64,000 nucleotides of DNA, from positions 41,406-105,405 of the forward strand of contig SUZG01000006.1 of assembly GCA_015060015.1 (NCBI GenBank), read 5' to 3'. Each line of letters opens with the position of its first letter. Within the stretch, counting starts at the first letter, position 1. Below the pieces are notes generated by a model. It worked only from the letters and a program-made list of their open reading frames with translations, did not search any database and was not told the origin of the DNA. This document shows, one piece after another, positions 15,743-23,483 of the stretch. Source of the stretch: Rikenellaceae bacterium (GTDB lineage Bacteria > Bacteroidota > Bacteroidia > Bacteroidales > Rikenellaceae). The position numbers and the translations under genes are program-made.

Positions 15743-15750
15743 TATTTTTG
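15743..15750 (+). promoter_or_regulatory. Candidate -7 element for the cysteate synthase gene
   Basis: TATTTTTG fits TAnnTTTG and lies 31 bases before the ATG at 15782. The -33 part is weak. Confidence 0.4.
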
Positions 15751-15781
15751 CACATTAGTATAAAATATTCAATCCAATAAG

Positions 15782-17074
15782 ATGAGTAATTTCAAGCCTA
15801 CAAACTATACGCTGCGATGCGTAGCCACAGGACACGAATTCGCCGACCACGGTTGGGATTTGGCAGATAACGAGTGTGCAGAACCTTCATTGGTACGAGC
15901 AATCTACGAGAAGAAAAAAATCGAGGTAAAGGAGGAGTTGGACTTCTATCGCTTCTGCGACTGGTTGCCCGTAAGGCGTATGCTGAAGGGCTCGGCAGCC
16001 CCTGTGACATTCCGCAGCAAGGGTCTGGCAGCTCACCTCGGTTTGGAAAATCTCTACATCACACTTAATGGTTACAGCCCCGCACACGGTGCCAAGATGA
16101 CGACCTGTTCGTTCAAAGAGACCGAGGCTTACAGCGTATGTGGCCGTATGAGTGACGACGAGAAACGCGTTTTGGTCGTAGCCTCTGCCGGAAATACAGC
16201 CCGTGCCTTCGCAAAGGTATGTTCGGAGAATAACATCCGCCTGCTATTGTCTGTACCTGCCGACAACCTCAATGCTTTATGGTTTGAGAAGCCCTTGAAC
16301 CCCTGCGTGAAGCTTATCGCCTGTGAGCAGGGCGGCGACTACTTCGACGCTATACGTTTGGGTGATATGGCCCTGCAATCGCCTATGTTCTATGCCGAGG
16401 GAGGTGCGAAGAATATCGCACGCCGCGACGGTATGGCAACAACAATGCTCTCGGCCGCAACAACAATCGGCCGCATACCCGACTACTACTTCCAGGCCGT
16501 AGGTAGCGGCACAGGTGCCATTGCAGCATGGGAGGCCAACCTCCGACTGATTGAGGATGGTCGTTTTGGCGATAACACCGCCAAGCTTATGGTGTCGCAG
16601 AATGCCCCCTTCGTGCCTATGTATGACGCTTGGAGAGCCGACTCTCGCGAGATGTTGCCCTACGAGACACATCGTGCCCGTCGCGATGCAAGCATCATCG
16701 ATGCAAAGGTGTTGTCAAACCGCAAGCCCCCTTACAGCATCAAGGGTGGCCTGTATGACGCTTTGAAGGCAACAGATGGCGATGTCTTGGTCGTTACAAA
16801 CGCACAAGAGAGAAAGGCGGCACGCCTGTTTGAAGAGTTGGAGGGTATCGACATCCACCCCGCAGCAGCTGTTGCCGTAGCTTCGCTTATCAAGGCCGTA
16901 GATGGCGGTCAGGTGGACAAGAAGGCTACCATCATGCTCAACATAACGGGTGCCGGTGAGAAGCGTTTCAAAGCCGAGCACGATATAGTCTATCTCCAAC
17001 CGGAGAAGATTTTCCCGCTTAACGTAGAGGCCGACGCTGTTGTTGAAGCCGTAGAGGCAATGTTTTCAGAGTAG
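15782..17074 (+). CDS. Cysteate synthase (threonine synthase paralogue)
   Basis: A 430-residue PLP enzyme of fold type II. The PLP lysine lies in TCSFKETEA (K112), followed by SAGN (135-138), EGGAKN (206-211) and the phosphate-binding GSGTG (241-245). YRFCDWLPV (56-64) and EGGAKNIARRDGM (206-218) match the cysteate synthase subfamily known from Methanosarcina and sulfonolipid-making Bacteroidota, and not ordinary ThrC. The enzyme makes L-cysteate from O-phosphoserine and sulfite; in Alistipes-type bacteria cysteate is the head-group precursor of sulfonolipids (capnine family). The lipid assembly genes are not seen in this window. manA follows 28 bases later but need not be linked in function. 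Confidence 0.88.
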   Translation: MSNFKPTNYTLRCVATGHEFADHGWDLADNECAEPSLVRAIYEKKKIEVKEELDFYRFCDWLPVRRMLKGSAAPVTFRSKGLAAHLGLENLYITLNGYSPAHGAKMTTCSFKETEAYSVCGRMSDDEKRVLVVASAGNTARAFAKVCSENNIRLLLSVPADNLNALWFEKPLNPCVKLIACEQGGDYFDAIRLGDMALQSPMFYAEGGAKNIARRDGMATTMLSAATTIGRIPDYYFQAVGSGTGAIAAWEANLRLIEDGRFGDNTAKLMVSQNAPFVPMYDAWRADSREMLPYETHRARRDASIIDAKVLSNRKPPYSIKGGLYDALKATDGDVLVVTNAQERKAARLFEELEGIDIHPAAAVAVASLIKAVDGGQVDKKATIMLNITGAGEKRFKAEHDIVYLQPEKIFPLNVEADAVVEAVEAMFSE

Positions 17075-17102
17075 TATAGTAGTATAAGAGATTTACCACC
17101 AT

Positions 17103-18089
17103 ATGTTATATCCTATAAAATTTATTCCCCGCCTGAAAGAACGTCTTTGGGGCGGAAAAGAGCTTTTAGCCAAGGCGAAGGCAGGCAAGGCCAAGAAGAT
17201 TGACCCTACGAAGCCTTATGGCGAGAGCTGGGAGCTGTCGGCTGTTGCCGGCGATGTGTCGGTTGTTGCCAATGGAATGCTCAAACGCAACAACCTCGAA
17301 GAGATTATCGAGGTCTATATGGGTAGTCTTATCGGCGATAAGATTTACGACAAGTATGGCCTCACCTTCCCGCTATTGATAAAGAGCCTCGATTGCCACG
17401 ATGTACTCTCTGTGCAGGTGCATCCTGACGACGAGTTGGCAGCCGAACGCCACAACTCATACGGCAAGACCGAGATGTGGTATGTGGTAGCGGCCGAGGA
17501 GGGTGCCTCGTTGTACGTCGGCTTCAAAGACAACAAAATCACACGCGAAGAGTATATCGCAGCCGTAGGCGAGGACCGTCTGCACGAGATTCTGAACGAG
17601 ATTAAGGTCAAGGCGGGCGATACTTTCTTCATTCCGGCGGGTACTGTTCACGCCCTGGGCAAGGGTATTGAGGTGCTGGAAATTCAGCAGACTTCGGATA
17701 TCACCTATCGCATATATGACTGGAACAGGGTGGACGACAATGGCAATTCTCGCGAGCTGCATACCGCTTTGGCAGTAGATGCCATCGACTTCACACGCGA
17801 CAGCGACTCTTGCATAATGCGTTACACCACACGCCGCAACGAGGCCGTTACGCTGGTCGATTGCGACTACTTCACCACCAACATCATCGAGCTGAATGGC
17901 AAGATGGAGAAGGAGCTGGTTGAGCTGGACTCATTCGTACTCTATATGTGTGCCGAGGGCGGTGCCGATATCACAGTAGGTGGCAACACCGAGCATATCG
18001 ACGCTTTGGACTTGGTGATGATTCCTGCCGAGGCCGACAGCGTGGAGATTAAGGGCGAAGGAAAGCTTTTGGAGGTCTATATCAAATAG
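17103..18089 (+). CDS. manA: Mannose-6-phosphate isomerase
   Basis: A 328-residue type I phosphomannose isomerase, a cupin zinc enzyme that interconverts mannose-6-phosphate and fructose-6-phosphate. Zinc ligands can be placed: Q105 and H107 in SVQVHPDDE, E124 in GKTEMWYV and H183 in IPAGTVHAL. Length is in the range of the short bacterial form. It lies 28 bases after the cysteate synthase gene on the same strand and may share its transcript; a strong terminator follows at 18120-18154. The enzyme supplies GDP-mannose synthesis or takes in mannose set free by glycosidases such as GH92. Confidence 0.93.
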   Translation: MLYPIKFIPRLKERLWGGKELLAKAKAGKAKKIDPTKPYGESWELSAVAGDVSVVANGMLKRNNLEEIIEVYMGSLIGDKIYDKYGLTFPLLIKSLDCHDVLSVQVHPDDELAAERHNSYGKTEMWYVVAAEEGASLYVGFKDNKITREEYIAAVGEDRLHEILNEIKVKAGDTFFIPAGTVHALGKGIEVLEIQQTSDITYRIYDWNRVDDNGNSRELHTALAVDAIDFTRDSDSCIMRYTTRRNEAVTLVDCDYFTTNIIELNGKMEKELVELDSFVLYMCAEGGADITVGGNTEHIDALDLVMIPAEADSVEIKGEGKLLEVYIK

Positions 18090-18119
18090 TTTTCGAAATA
18101 AATTCACCTTATAAAAAAG

Positions 18120-18154
18120 CAAGGGTGTCTGATAGTAAAAGTCAGACACCCTTG
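18120..18154. terminator. Bidirectional terminator between manA and queG
   Basis: A 13-bp perfect stem (CAAGGGTGTCTGA and complement) with a 9-nt loop and T-rich flanks on both strands. The queG stop codon lies inside the element. Confidence 0.9.
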
Positions 18155-19059
18155 TTCTTTTCTACATTCTGCTGTATTCGCCGCAGTCCACTGCGTTTAA
18201 GCGGTGTGGAGCCAAATCTCAATGTAAACTCCTCCTCACTCATTGCCAGCCACTCCTCGGCCGATATTTCGGCGGGCAAGAACATAGGGCGATACACTTC
18301 GCCCTCTGCATCTGCCTGATTTTTATTATAGGGGCAGCACAGCTGACACTCATCGCAACCAAAAATCCAGCCTCCCAAATCAAGTTCGTTTTGCGACTCT
18401 GCCTCAATCGTGTGGCACGAGATGCAATGCGACGTATCGACTCCCCTGCACTCCACTACTGCCTTTGTCGGGCAGGCCTCCACGCAACGCCTGCACTCGC
18501 CACAGCCGACACCCTCGTAACGTCGGTCATAGCGACTGACCTCGTCATCCAGAAGCAACACGCCCAGCAACAGAGCCGTTCCATATTGTGGCGTCACAAG
18601 CAACGACTGCCGCCCTATCCAGCCCAGACCCGCCTCGACGGCATATTGCTTTTCGGACAGAGGCTCGGAATCGACAAAGGCACGTCCCTGCAACTGCGGA
18701 TACTCCGTCTGCAACGATTTGAGCATCTGCTGCAACATCTTTTTGATGCTTTTGTGATAGTCCCGACGGCAGGCATAAGAGGCTATTTTCGTACGACTTT
18801 CGGCGTGGTATGACTTGTCGTTGAGCAACTTATAACGCACTGCACACACCACCACGCTGCGAGCCCCCTCAACCAGACGACCAGCATCAAAACGCTTCTC
18901 GCGGTTGCGATACATATACTCCAGCGACGAGGCATATCCGGCATTCAGCCACTCACCAAACGAGGCCTCGCCCGCAACCAGCGGCCGGGCAGCCGTAACA
19001 CCGCAGAGGTCAAAGCCTGCGGCCGATGCAACTCTTTTTATGTCAGAATACTCTATCAT
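18142..19059 (-). CDS. queG: Epoxyqueuosine reductase QueG
   Basis: A 305-residue enzyme for the last step of queuosine synthesis in tRNA, reduction of epoxyqueuosine with a cobalamin cofactor and iron-sulfur clusters. Seen are the catalytic Asp in FVDSEPL (D130), a first 4Fe-4S motif GCGECRRCVEACPT (C186, C189, C192, C196) and the second part with CISCHTIE and CDECQLCCPYN. The length is slightly under the roughly 310-380 residues of other QueG proteins. ATG at 19059 is preferred to an upstream GTG at 19095. It stands alone on the minus strand; its 3' end lies in a shared terminator. Confidence 0.93.
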   Translation of the reverse strand: MIEYSDIKRVASAAGFDLCGVTAARPLVAGEASFGEWLNAGYASSLEYMYRNREKRFDAGRLVEGARSVVVCAVRYKLLNDKSYHAESRTKIASYACRRDYHKSIKKMLQQMLKSLQTEYPQLQGRAFVDSEPLSEKQYAVEAGLGWIGRQSLLVTPQYGTALLLGVLLLDDEVSRYDRRYEGVGCGECRRCVEACPTKAVVECRGVDTSHCISCHTIEAESQNELDLGGWIFGCDECQLCCPYNKNQADAEGEVYRPMFLPAEISAEEWLAMSEEEFTLRFGSTPLKRSGLRRIQQNVEKNKGV

Positions 19060-19105
19060 CTGCGAAATTTGGCTCAAAAATAGTGAAAATTCCACTATTT
19101 TTCAG

Positions 19106-19113
19106 TACATTTG
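19106..19113 (+). promoter_or_regulatory. -7 element for the acyl-CoA synthetase gene
   Basis: TACATTTG, a perfect TAnnTTTG box, 47 bases before the ATG at 19161; the -33 box is weak. Confidence 0.5.
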
Positions 19114-19160
19114 CCACGTCGCGAATATATTTTTATTCAAACAAGATTAAACCTATTCTT

Positions 19161-20837
19161 ATGAAAGTGTTAAACACCTTGTATGAACTTTTCCACAACA
19201 GTATTGAAAAGTTCTCACAGAAAACCGCCTTCTCGATGTTTGGCGGTGAAGATGTCAGCTTCGAAGAGGTAGGTAAACGAGTTAAAGAGGTTCAGGACTT
19301 GCTTGTAAGTGCCGGCTTGAAGGCTGGCGACAAAGTGGTTATTTTGAGCAGCAGTATGCCCAACTGGGGCGTTTGTTATTTTGCTGTCGTAACTGCCGGT
19401 ATGATTGTCGTTCCAATCCTCAACGACTTTACAGGGGATGACTTGGATGTACTTATCAAGCACTCCGAGGCGAAAGCCCTACTCGTTTCCGATAAACTTT
19501 TCACAAAACTATCGAAAGAGACTGCTGCACAGCTAAACATTATCATCCGTACAAAGAACCTTGGCGTCATCTCGCAGACCGTAAAAGAGGAGGGCTCGAC
19601 AGCCATTCCAAAACCTGATGATTTGGCCGCTATCATCTACACGTCGGGTACTACTTCTACCCCAAAGGGTGTGATGCTCACACATCGCAACCTCGCTGCA
19701 CAGATGAATATGCTCTACGGGCTATACCCCATCGGCCCCGAAGACTCTATGCTCTCGGTATTGCCTATGGCACACACCTACGAGTGTTCGCTGGGATTGC
19801 TCTACATCTTCTCTACGGGAGGTACGGTGACATATTTGGAGAAGCCACCCACGCCGAGTGTCTTGATGCCGGCATTGCGTAGAGTTCGCCCCACAGCGTT
19901 CCTTATCGTGCCACTTATCATCGAGAAGATTTACCGCAGCCAGATTTTGTCAAAGTTTACTTCAAACGCCTTCTGGCGTGCTCTCTACAATACAGCTTTC
20001 ACACGTCGCTACCTGCATCGCATTGCAGGCAAGAAGCTTACAAAGGTGTTTGGAGGTCGTGCACGCCTCTTTATCGGAGGTGCCAAACTCGACGAGCAGG
20101 TAGAGCAGTTCTTGCAGGAGGCAAAGATTCCTTACGCCATCGGCTACGGTTTGACCGAAACAGCTCCGTTGGTTGCAGGACAGATTTCTCCCGCAGTAAA
20201 GTTAGGCTCAACAGGCCCTGCCATGAAGGGCGTGGAGGTACGTCTTGACAATATCAACCCCGACACCAAGCAGGGCGAAATCGTAGTAAACAGTCCTTCT
20301 GTGATGCAGGGTTATTACAAAAATCCGGAGGCTACGGCCGATGTATTTACCGAGGATGGCTGGTTCCGCACCGGCGACTTGGGTTACATCGACGAGGATG
20401 GCTACATCTTCATCAAGGGTCGCTTGAAGAATATGATTCTGGGCCCCAGCGGTGAGAACATCTACCCCGAGGAGATTGAGTCGGTACTCAACACACACGT
20501 ATTCGTTTCAGAGTCGGTTGTTACCGAGCAGGATGGTCAGCTGGTCGCCTTGGTACACTTCGACACCGAAGCCATCGAGAAGATGAAGGAGGAGTTGATG
20601 GAGAAGTGGGAGATTACCCGCGACGAGTGGCACAAGAAGGTCGATGAGTGGAACGTCCGTATGGAGGAGCTCAAAAAGGATATTATAAAGTATGTAAACT
20701 CGAAGGTTAATCGCTTCTCACACATCTCGGAGGTCGTCGAGGAGGAGCAGGAGTTTGAGAAGACTCCTTCGAAGAAGATTCGCCGCTTCCTCTACACCAA
20801 TCGTAAGAAGGGAGAGCAGGGAGCAGAGAAGAAATAG
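19161..20837 (+). CDS. AMP-forming long-chain acyl-CoA synthetase
   Basis: A 558-residue member of the ANL superfamily. The AMP-binding loop YTSGTTSTPKGVMLTH (160-175), the YGLTETAP motif and the RTGDLGY hinge region are intact, and the C-terminal GRLKNMI part carries the usual catalytic domain. These enzymes activate fatty acids with ATP and CoA (or another thiol) for membrane lipid synthesis or degradation. An extra, strongly charged helical segment (roughly 465-505, rich in Glu, Lys and Trp) interrupts the C-terminal domain, a feature seen in several Bacteroidota homologues. ATG at 19161 is preferred over the open frame extending to 19026, as the promoter box lies in between. Confidence 0.9.
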   Translation: MKVLNTLYELFHNSIEKFSQKTAFSMFGGEDVSFEEVGKRVKEVQDLLVSAGLKAGDKVVILSSSMPNWGVCYFAVVTAGMIVVPILNDFTGDDLDVLIKHSEAKALLVSDKLFTKLSKETAAQLNIIIRTKNLGVISQTVKEEGSTAIPKPDDLAAIIYTSGTTSTPKGVMLTHRNLAAQMNMLYGLYPIGPEDSMLSVLPMAHTYECSLGLLYIFSTGGTVTYLEKPPTPSVLMPALRRVRPTAFLIVPLIIEKIYRSQILSKFTSNAFWRALYNTAFTRRYLHRIAGKKLTKVFGGRARLFIGGAKLDEQVEQFLQEAKIPYAIGYGLTETAPLVAGQISPAVKLGSTGPAMKGVEVRLDNINPDTKQGEIVVNSPSVMQGYYKNPEATADVFTEDGWFRTGDLGYIDEDGYIFIKGRLKNMILGPSGENIYPEEIESVLNTHVFVSESVVTEQDGQLVALVHFDTEAIEKMKEELMEKWEITRDEWHKKVDEWNVRMEELKKDIIKYVNSKVNRFSHISEVVEEEQEFEKTPSKKIRRFLYTNRKKGEQGAEKK

Positions 20838-20850
20838 CCTTTCTACCAAC

Positions 20851-20887
20851 AAAAAGAAGCGGGACGTCAATCGACGCCCCGCTTTTT
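20851..20887. terminator. Bidirectional terminator after the acyl-CoA synthetase gene
   Basis: A GC-rich stem (AAGCGGG-ACGTC paired with GACG-CCCCGCTT) flanked by A5 and T5, between two convergent genes. Confidence 0.85.
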
Positions 20888-20906
20888 GTATGCCTTGTTG
20901 CCGGCA

Positions 20907-23381
20907 CTATTTCATCGACTCCGACAAGAGCTTGATATAGTAACCACCCACAACCGAACGTGCACGGAATGCAACGTGGTGCTTTGAGTCGGTGTTGTAC
21001 CAGTCACTCATAGGAATACGATCCACTGTCTCATTCATAAAGCGATGTACGGGCTTGACGAGAGCCTCGAAGTCCTCCTGACTCTCGGCCATTGTAGCAG
21101 ACCATACAATCCAGTCGGCCTTGGTATATGCTCGGCGGCAATCCAAAGGAAGTCCGTAGTCGTTCTGCTTTGTAAGGTAATAAGCCACTTCGGTAGGTGC
21201 AATGTCGGCATCAAATACATTGTAATCCAAAATCTTATCCCATACAAGGTTGTACTTCTGGCTCCATGTGTCACCCTCGTTGAATGTCAGACGGTAGTGG
21301 TCGCCCTGTGCCGCCATACTCTTCCACTCGGCAGCCATCTTGCGAGCCACAGCCTCATACTCCTCGGCAACATCCTTCTTACCTGCCATACGAGCCATAT
21401 CGGCGTAGGCTGCGATACCTACGATAGCCTTGATTGAGAGGTTTGCATTGCGAGCCCAGTGACCGGCGAAGTCGTCAGTACAGAGCTGGTTTGCAGGGTC
21501 ACCACCATTCTCCACGAGGTAGTTCGTCCAGGTTGTCAGCACATCCCAATGCTTCAACGCATAGTCTGCCGAGCCCTCAATCTTACAGATAGCACCCGTA
21601 AGGATAAGCATATTGCCACTCTCCTCTACCGGCATATCGCCACCATAGGTCTGGCCATTGGCCCAGGGATATGTACCGATATCGTGTGCCGGATAGGGCT
21701 TTGTCCACTTACCACTCTCGGCGTAGTAGAATATGAAATTGATGAGAGCCTTCGCCAACTCGGGGTTATAGTAGAGGAACATCGGAGCTGACGGATAGGT
21801 TACATCGACCGTACCGATAGAGCCGTTACTGAAATTCTCCTTTGAGAGGAATGCCAGCTCGCCCGAAGGTGTCTCGATGAGCTTATGTGCCGAGATAGCC
21901 TGACGATAAGCCAACGCACACAACTCGGCATACTCCTTGCCACCAGCCTCAAAGGTCTCGTTCATCAGCTTGGCATCAAACTTGGCACAACGCTTCTTCA
22001 AATCGGCATAGCTGTCGGCTGCCAATGCAAACTGCTGCTCGATGGTGCTGTTGCCTGTGCGATTCCAGTAAGGACGCATATCCTGCTCGAAGTAACGGAT
22101 TGAGTAGAGGTCGTCATAACCGAGCATAATATAATCCTCGACCTTGCGACTACCCACCTTACCGATGTGTGAGCTGATAGCCATATAGTCACCCGCCTCA
22201 CTCATCTCAACACTACCACTCTTGGCAAACTCACGACGCATAGCGATATTGTCGCCAACGGCTGCAACGTGAGTCTGATTGCTCGCCGCCATCATAAAGT
22301 AGCCCCAGTCGATACGCACATTGTCGCCCTTGCGGCCAAGTACATTCTGACTCTCGGTACCGCACTGCACATAGTTGAAACGGTCATCCGCCGCAACGGT
22401 GCTTACACAAGGCTGATCCCACGAGTTGCGAGCCCAATCCTGTGCTGCCTCGAAGTAGATATCCACATCATGCTCTGCCTCGTCATTTGACACCACCTCA
22501 TACGAGATATAGTTTACGGGGCGAGAGATAAGTTCCAGATCATCCATCAACAGCGGAGCCATAAAGGTCAGTCGCAAATCGACACCGCCACACTTGAAGT
22601 CGTAGATTGTGCGTGTAGCCTGAACATCAACCGAAGTCTGGCGAGCAGCCTTTGACAGTACATTGTCGCCCTCCTTACGCTTGTAAACACCCATATCGAG
22701 CAACGCACCGCCCTGTGGGTTGTGGCAGTGTGCAGCCAATACAATCTTGCCATCCTTGGCAGCCGTAGCAGCTACCTCGGCAGGTACTTCGGCCCACATA
22801 TCAGCCTTCCATTCCATGGGGGTTGAGATAATCAGACGGCCGTTGAAATAGAGCTGGAAGGTATCATCGTGCGAATACTTGATAAAGAGTGACCCATCCT
22901 TCAACTCCGCAGGGTCAATCTCAATCTCGCGACGCACCCAGATATGCTCGGTCTGCCACTTGGTACGCAAGTGAGGCTGGCCATCTGTTCCGAATGATGC
23001 CTCGCCCATCTTCCACTTGCTATCGTCAAAATCTGACTTCTGCCAACCCTTCGCAGGCTCATCGAAGGTATAACGGCCCGACCAATCCTCCTCATACGAC
23101 ATAGGAGCAAGCGGATACATAGGAACGACCTCCGAACCCATGAAACGATAGATTGTATCATCTACACGCAAAGCACCCACAAGCGGGAAATCAGCACCTG
23201 TCCAGTGACGGACCTTGTCGTCGTAGAGATTATTAACCGTTGACCACGCACTTGTGTAGGGGTCAATCGTAATTAGCGGATAAGCAGGAGCTCGCAGCTC
23301 ATTTTTCATTGCCTCGGGAGCACATCCCACAGCTACAAACAGAGCTACAAGAGCAGCCAGAATGGATAGATTTTTCTTCAT
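20907..23381 (-). CDS. Glutaminase A-like lipoprotein (DUF4964/DUF5127/DUF4965/DUF1793)
   Basis: An 824-residue predicted surface or periplasmic lipoprotein (signal peptide with lipobox VGCA, C20). Its architecture matches the glutaminase domain-containing family: DUF4964 near the N-terminus (ITIDPYTSAWS), an inserted beta-sandwich (about 100-230), DUF5127, DUF4965 and a C-terminal (alpha/alpha)6-like DUF1793 region with WTNYLVENGGDPANQLCTDDF. The fungal relative GtaA is called glutaminase, but the fold is that of glycoside hydrolases and the activity of the gut bacterial proteins is not established. No Sus genes lie nearby. Promoter boxes for this gene and for the divergent peptidase gene lie back to back. 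Confidence 0.88.
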   Translation of the reverse strand: MKKNLSILAALVALFVAVGCAPEAMKNELRAPAYPLITIDPYTSAWSTVNNLYDDKVRHWTGADFPLVGALRVDDTIYRFMGSEVVPMYPLAPMSYEEDWSGRYTFDEPAKGWQKSDFDDSKWKMGEASFGTDGQPHLRTKWQTEHIWVRREIEIDPAELKDGSLFIKYSHDDTFQLYFNGRLIISTPMEWKADMWAEVPAEVAATAAKDGKIVLAAHCHNPQGGALLDMGVYKRKEGDNVLSKAARQTSVDVQATRTIYDFKCGGVDLRLTFMAPLLMDDLELISRPVNYISYEVVSNDEAEHDVDIYFEAAQDWARNSWDQPCVSTVAADDRFNYVQCGTESQNVLGRKGDNVRIDWGYFMMAASNQTHVAAVGDNIAMRREFAKSGSVEMSEAGDYMAISSHIGKVGSRKVEDYIMLGYDDLYSIRYFEQDMRPYWNRTGNSTIEQQFALAADSYADLKKRCAKFDAKLMNETFEAGGKEYAELCALAYRQAISAHKLIETPSGELAFLSKENFSNGSIGTVDVTYPSAPMFLYYNPELAKALINFIFYYAESGKWTKPYPAHDIGTYPWANGQTYGGDMPVEESGNMLILTGAICKIEGSADYALKHWDVLTTWTNYLVENGGDPANQLCTDDFAGHWARNANLSIKAIVGIAAYADMARMAGKKDVAEEYEAVARKMAAEWKSMAAQGDHYRLTFNEGDTWSQKYNLVWDKILDYNVFDADIAPTEVAYYLTKQNDYGLPLDCRRAYTKADWIVWSATMAESQEDFEALVKPVHRFMNETVDRIPMSDWYNTDSKHHVAFRARSVVGGYYIKLLSESMK

Positions 23382-23420
23382 AATATTTTTAATTTAGTTA
23401 TTTTGCATTTTTCGACTTTA

Positions 23421-23428
23421 CAAATATA
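23421..23428 (-). promoter_or_regulatory. -7 element for the glutaminase-like gene
   Basis: TATATTTG on the minus strand, 40 bases before the start codon at 23381. The -33 box is unclear. Confidence 0.45.
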
Positions 23429-23449
23429 GGTATTTTCTCACTTTTTACC

Positions 23450-23457
23450 TACATTTG
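23450..23457 (+). promoter_or_regulatory. -7 element for the DPP11 gene
   Basis: TACATTTG 26 bases before the ATG at 23484; the -33 region is T-rich without a clear TTTG. Confidence 0.5.
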
Positions 23458-23483
23458 CCCTAAATAAACATCAATAAACTACT

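Noticed and set aside
15782..17074. Simple naming as threonine synthase
   Set aside because: The DWLPV block, the EGGAKNIARRDGM stretch and the N-terminal region agree with cysteate synthase, while the N-terminal features of bacterial ThrC are missing.
12551..23381. A polysaccharide utilisation locus around the GH92, SGNH and glutaminase-like genes
   Set aside because: No SusC/SusD pair, sensor or sugar transporter is present, the genes are on different strands with strong terminators between them, and housekeeping genes lie in between.
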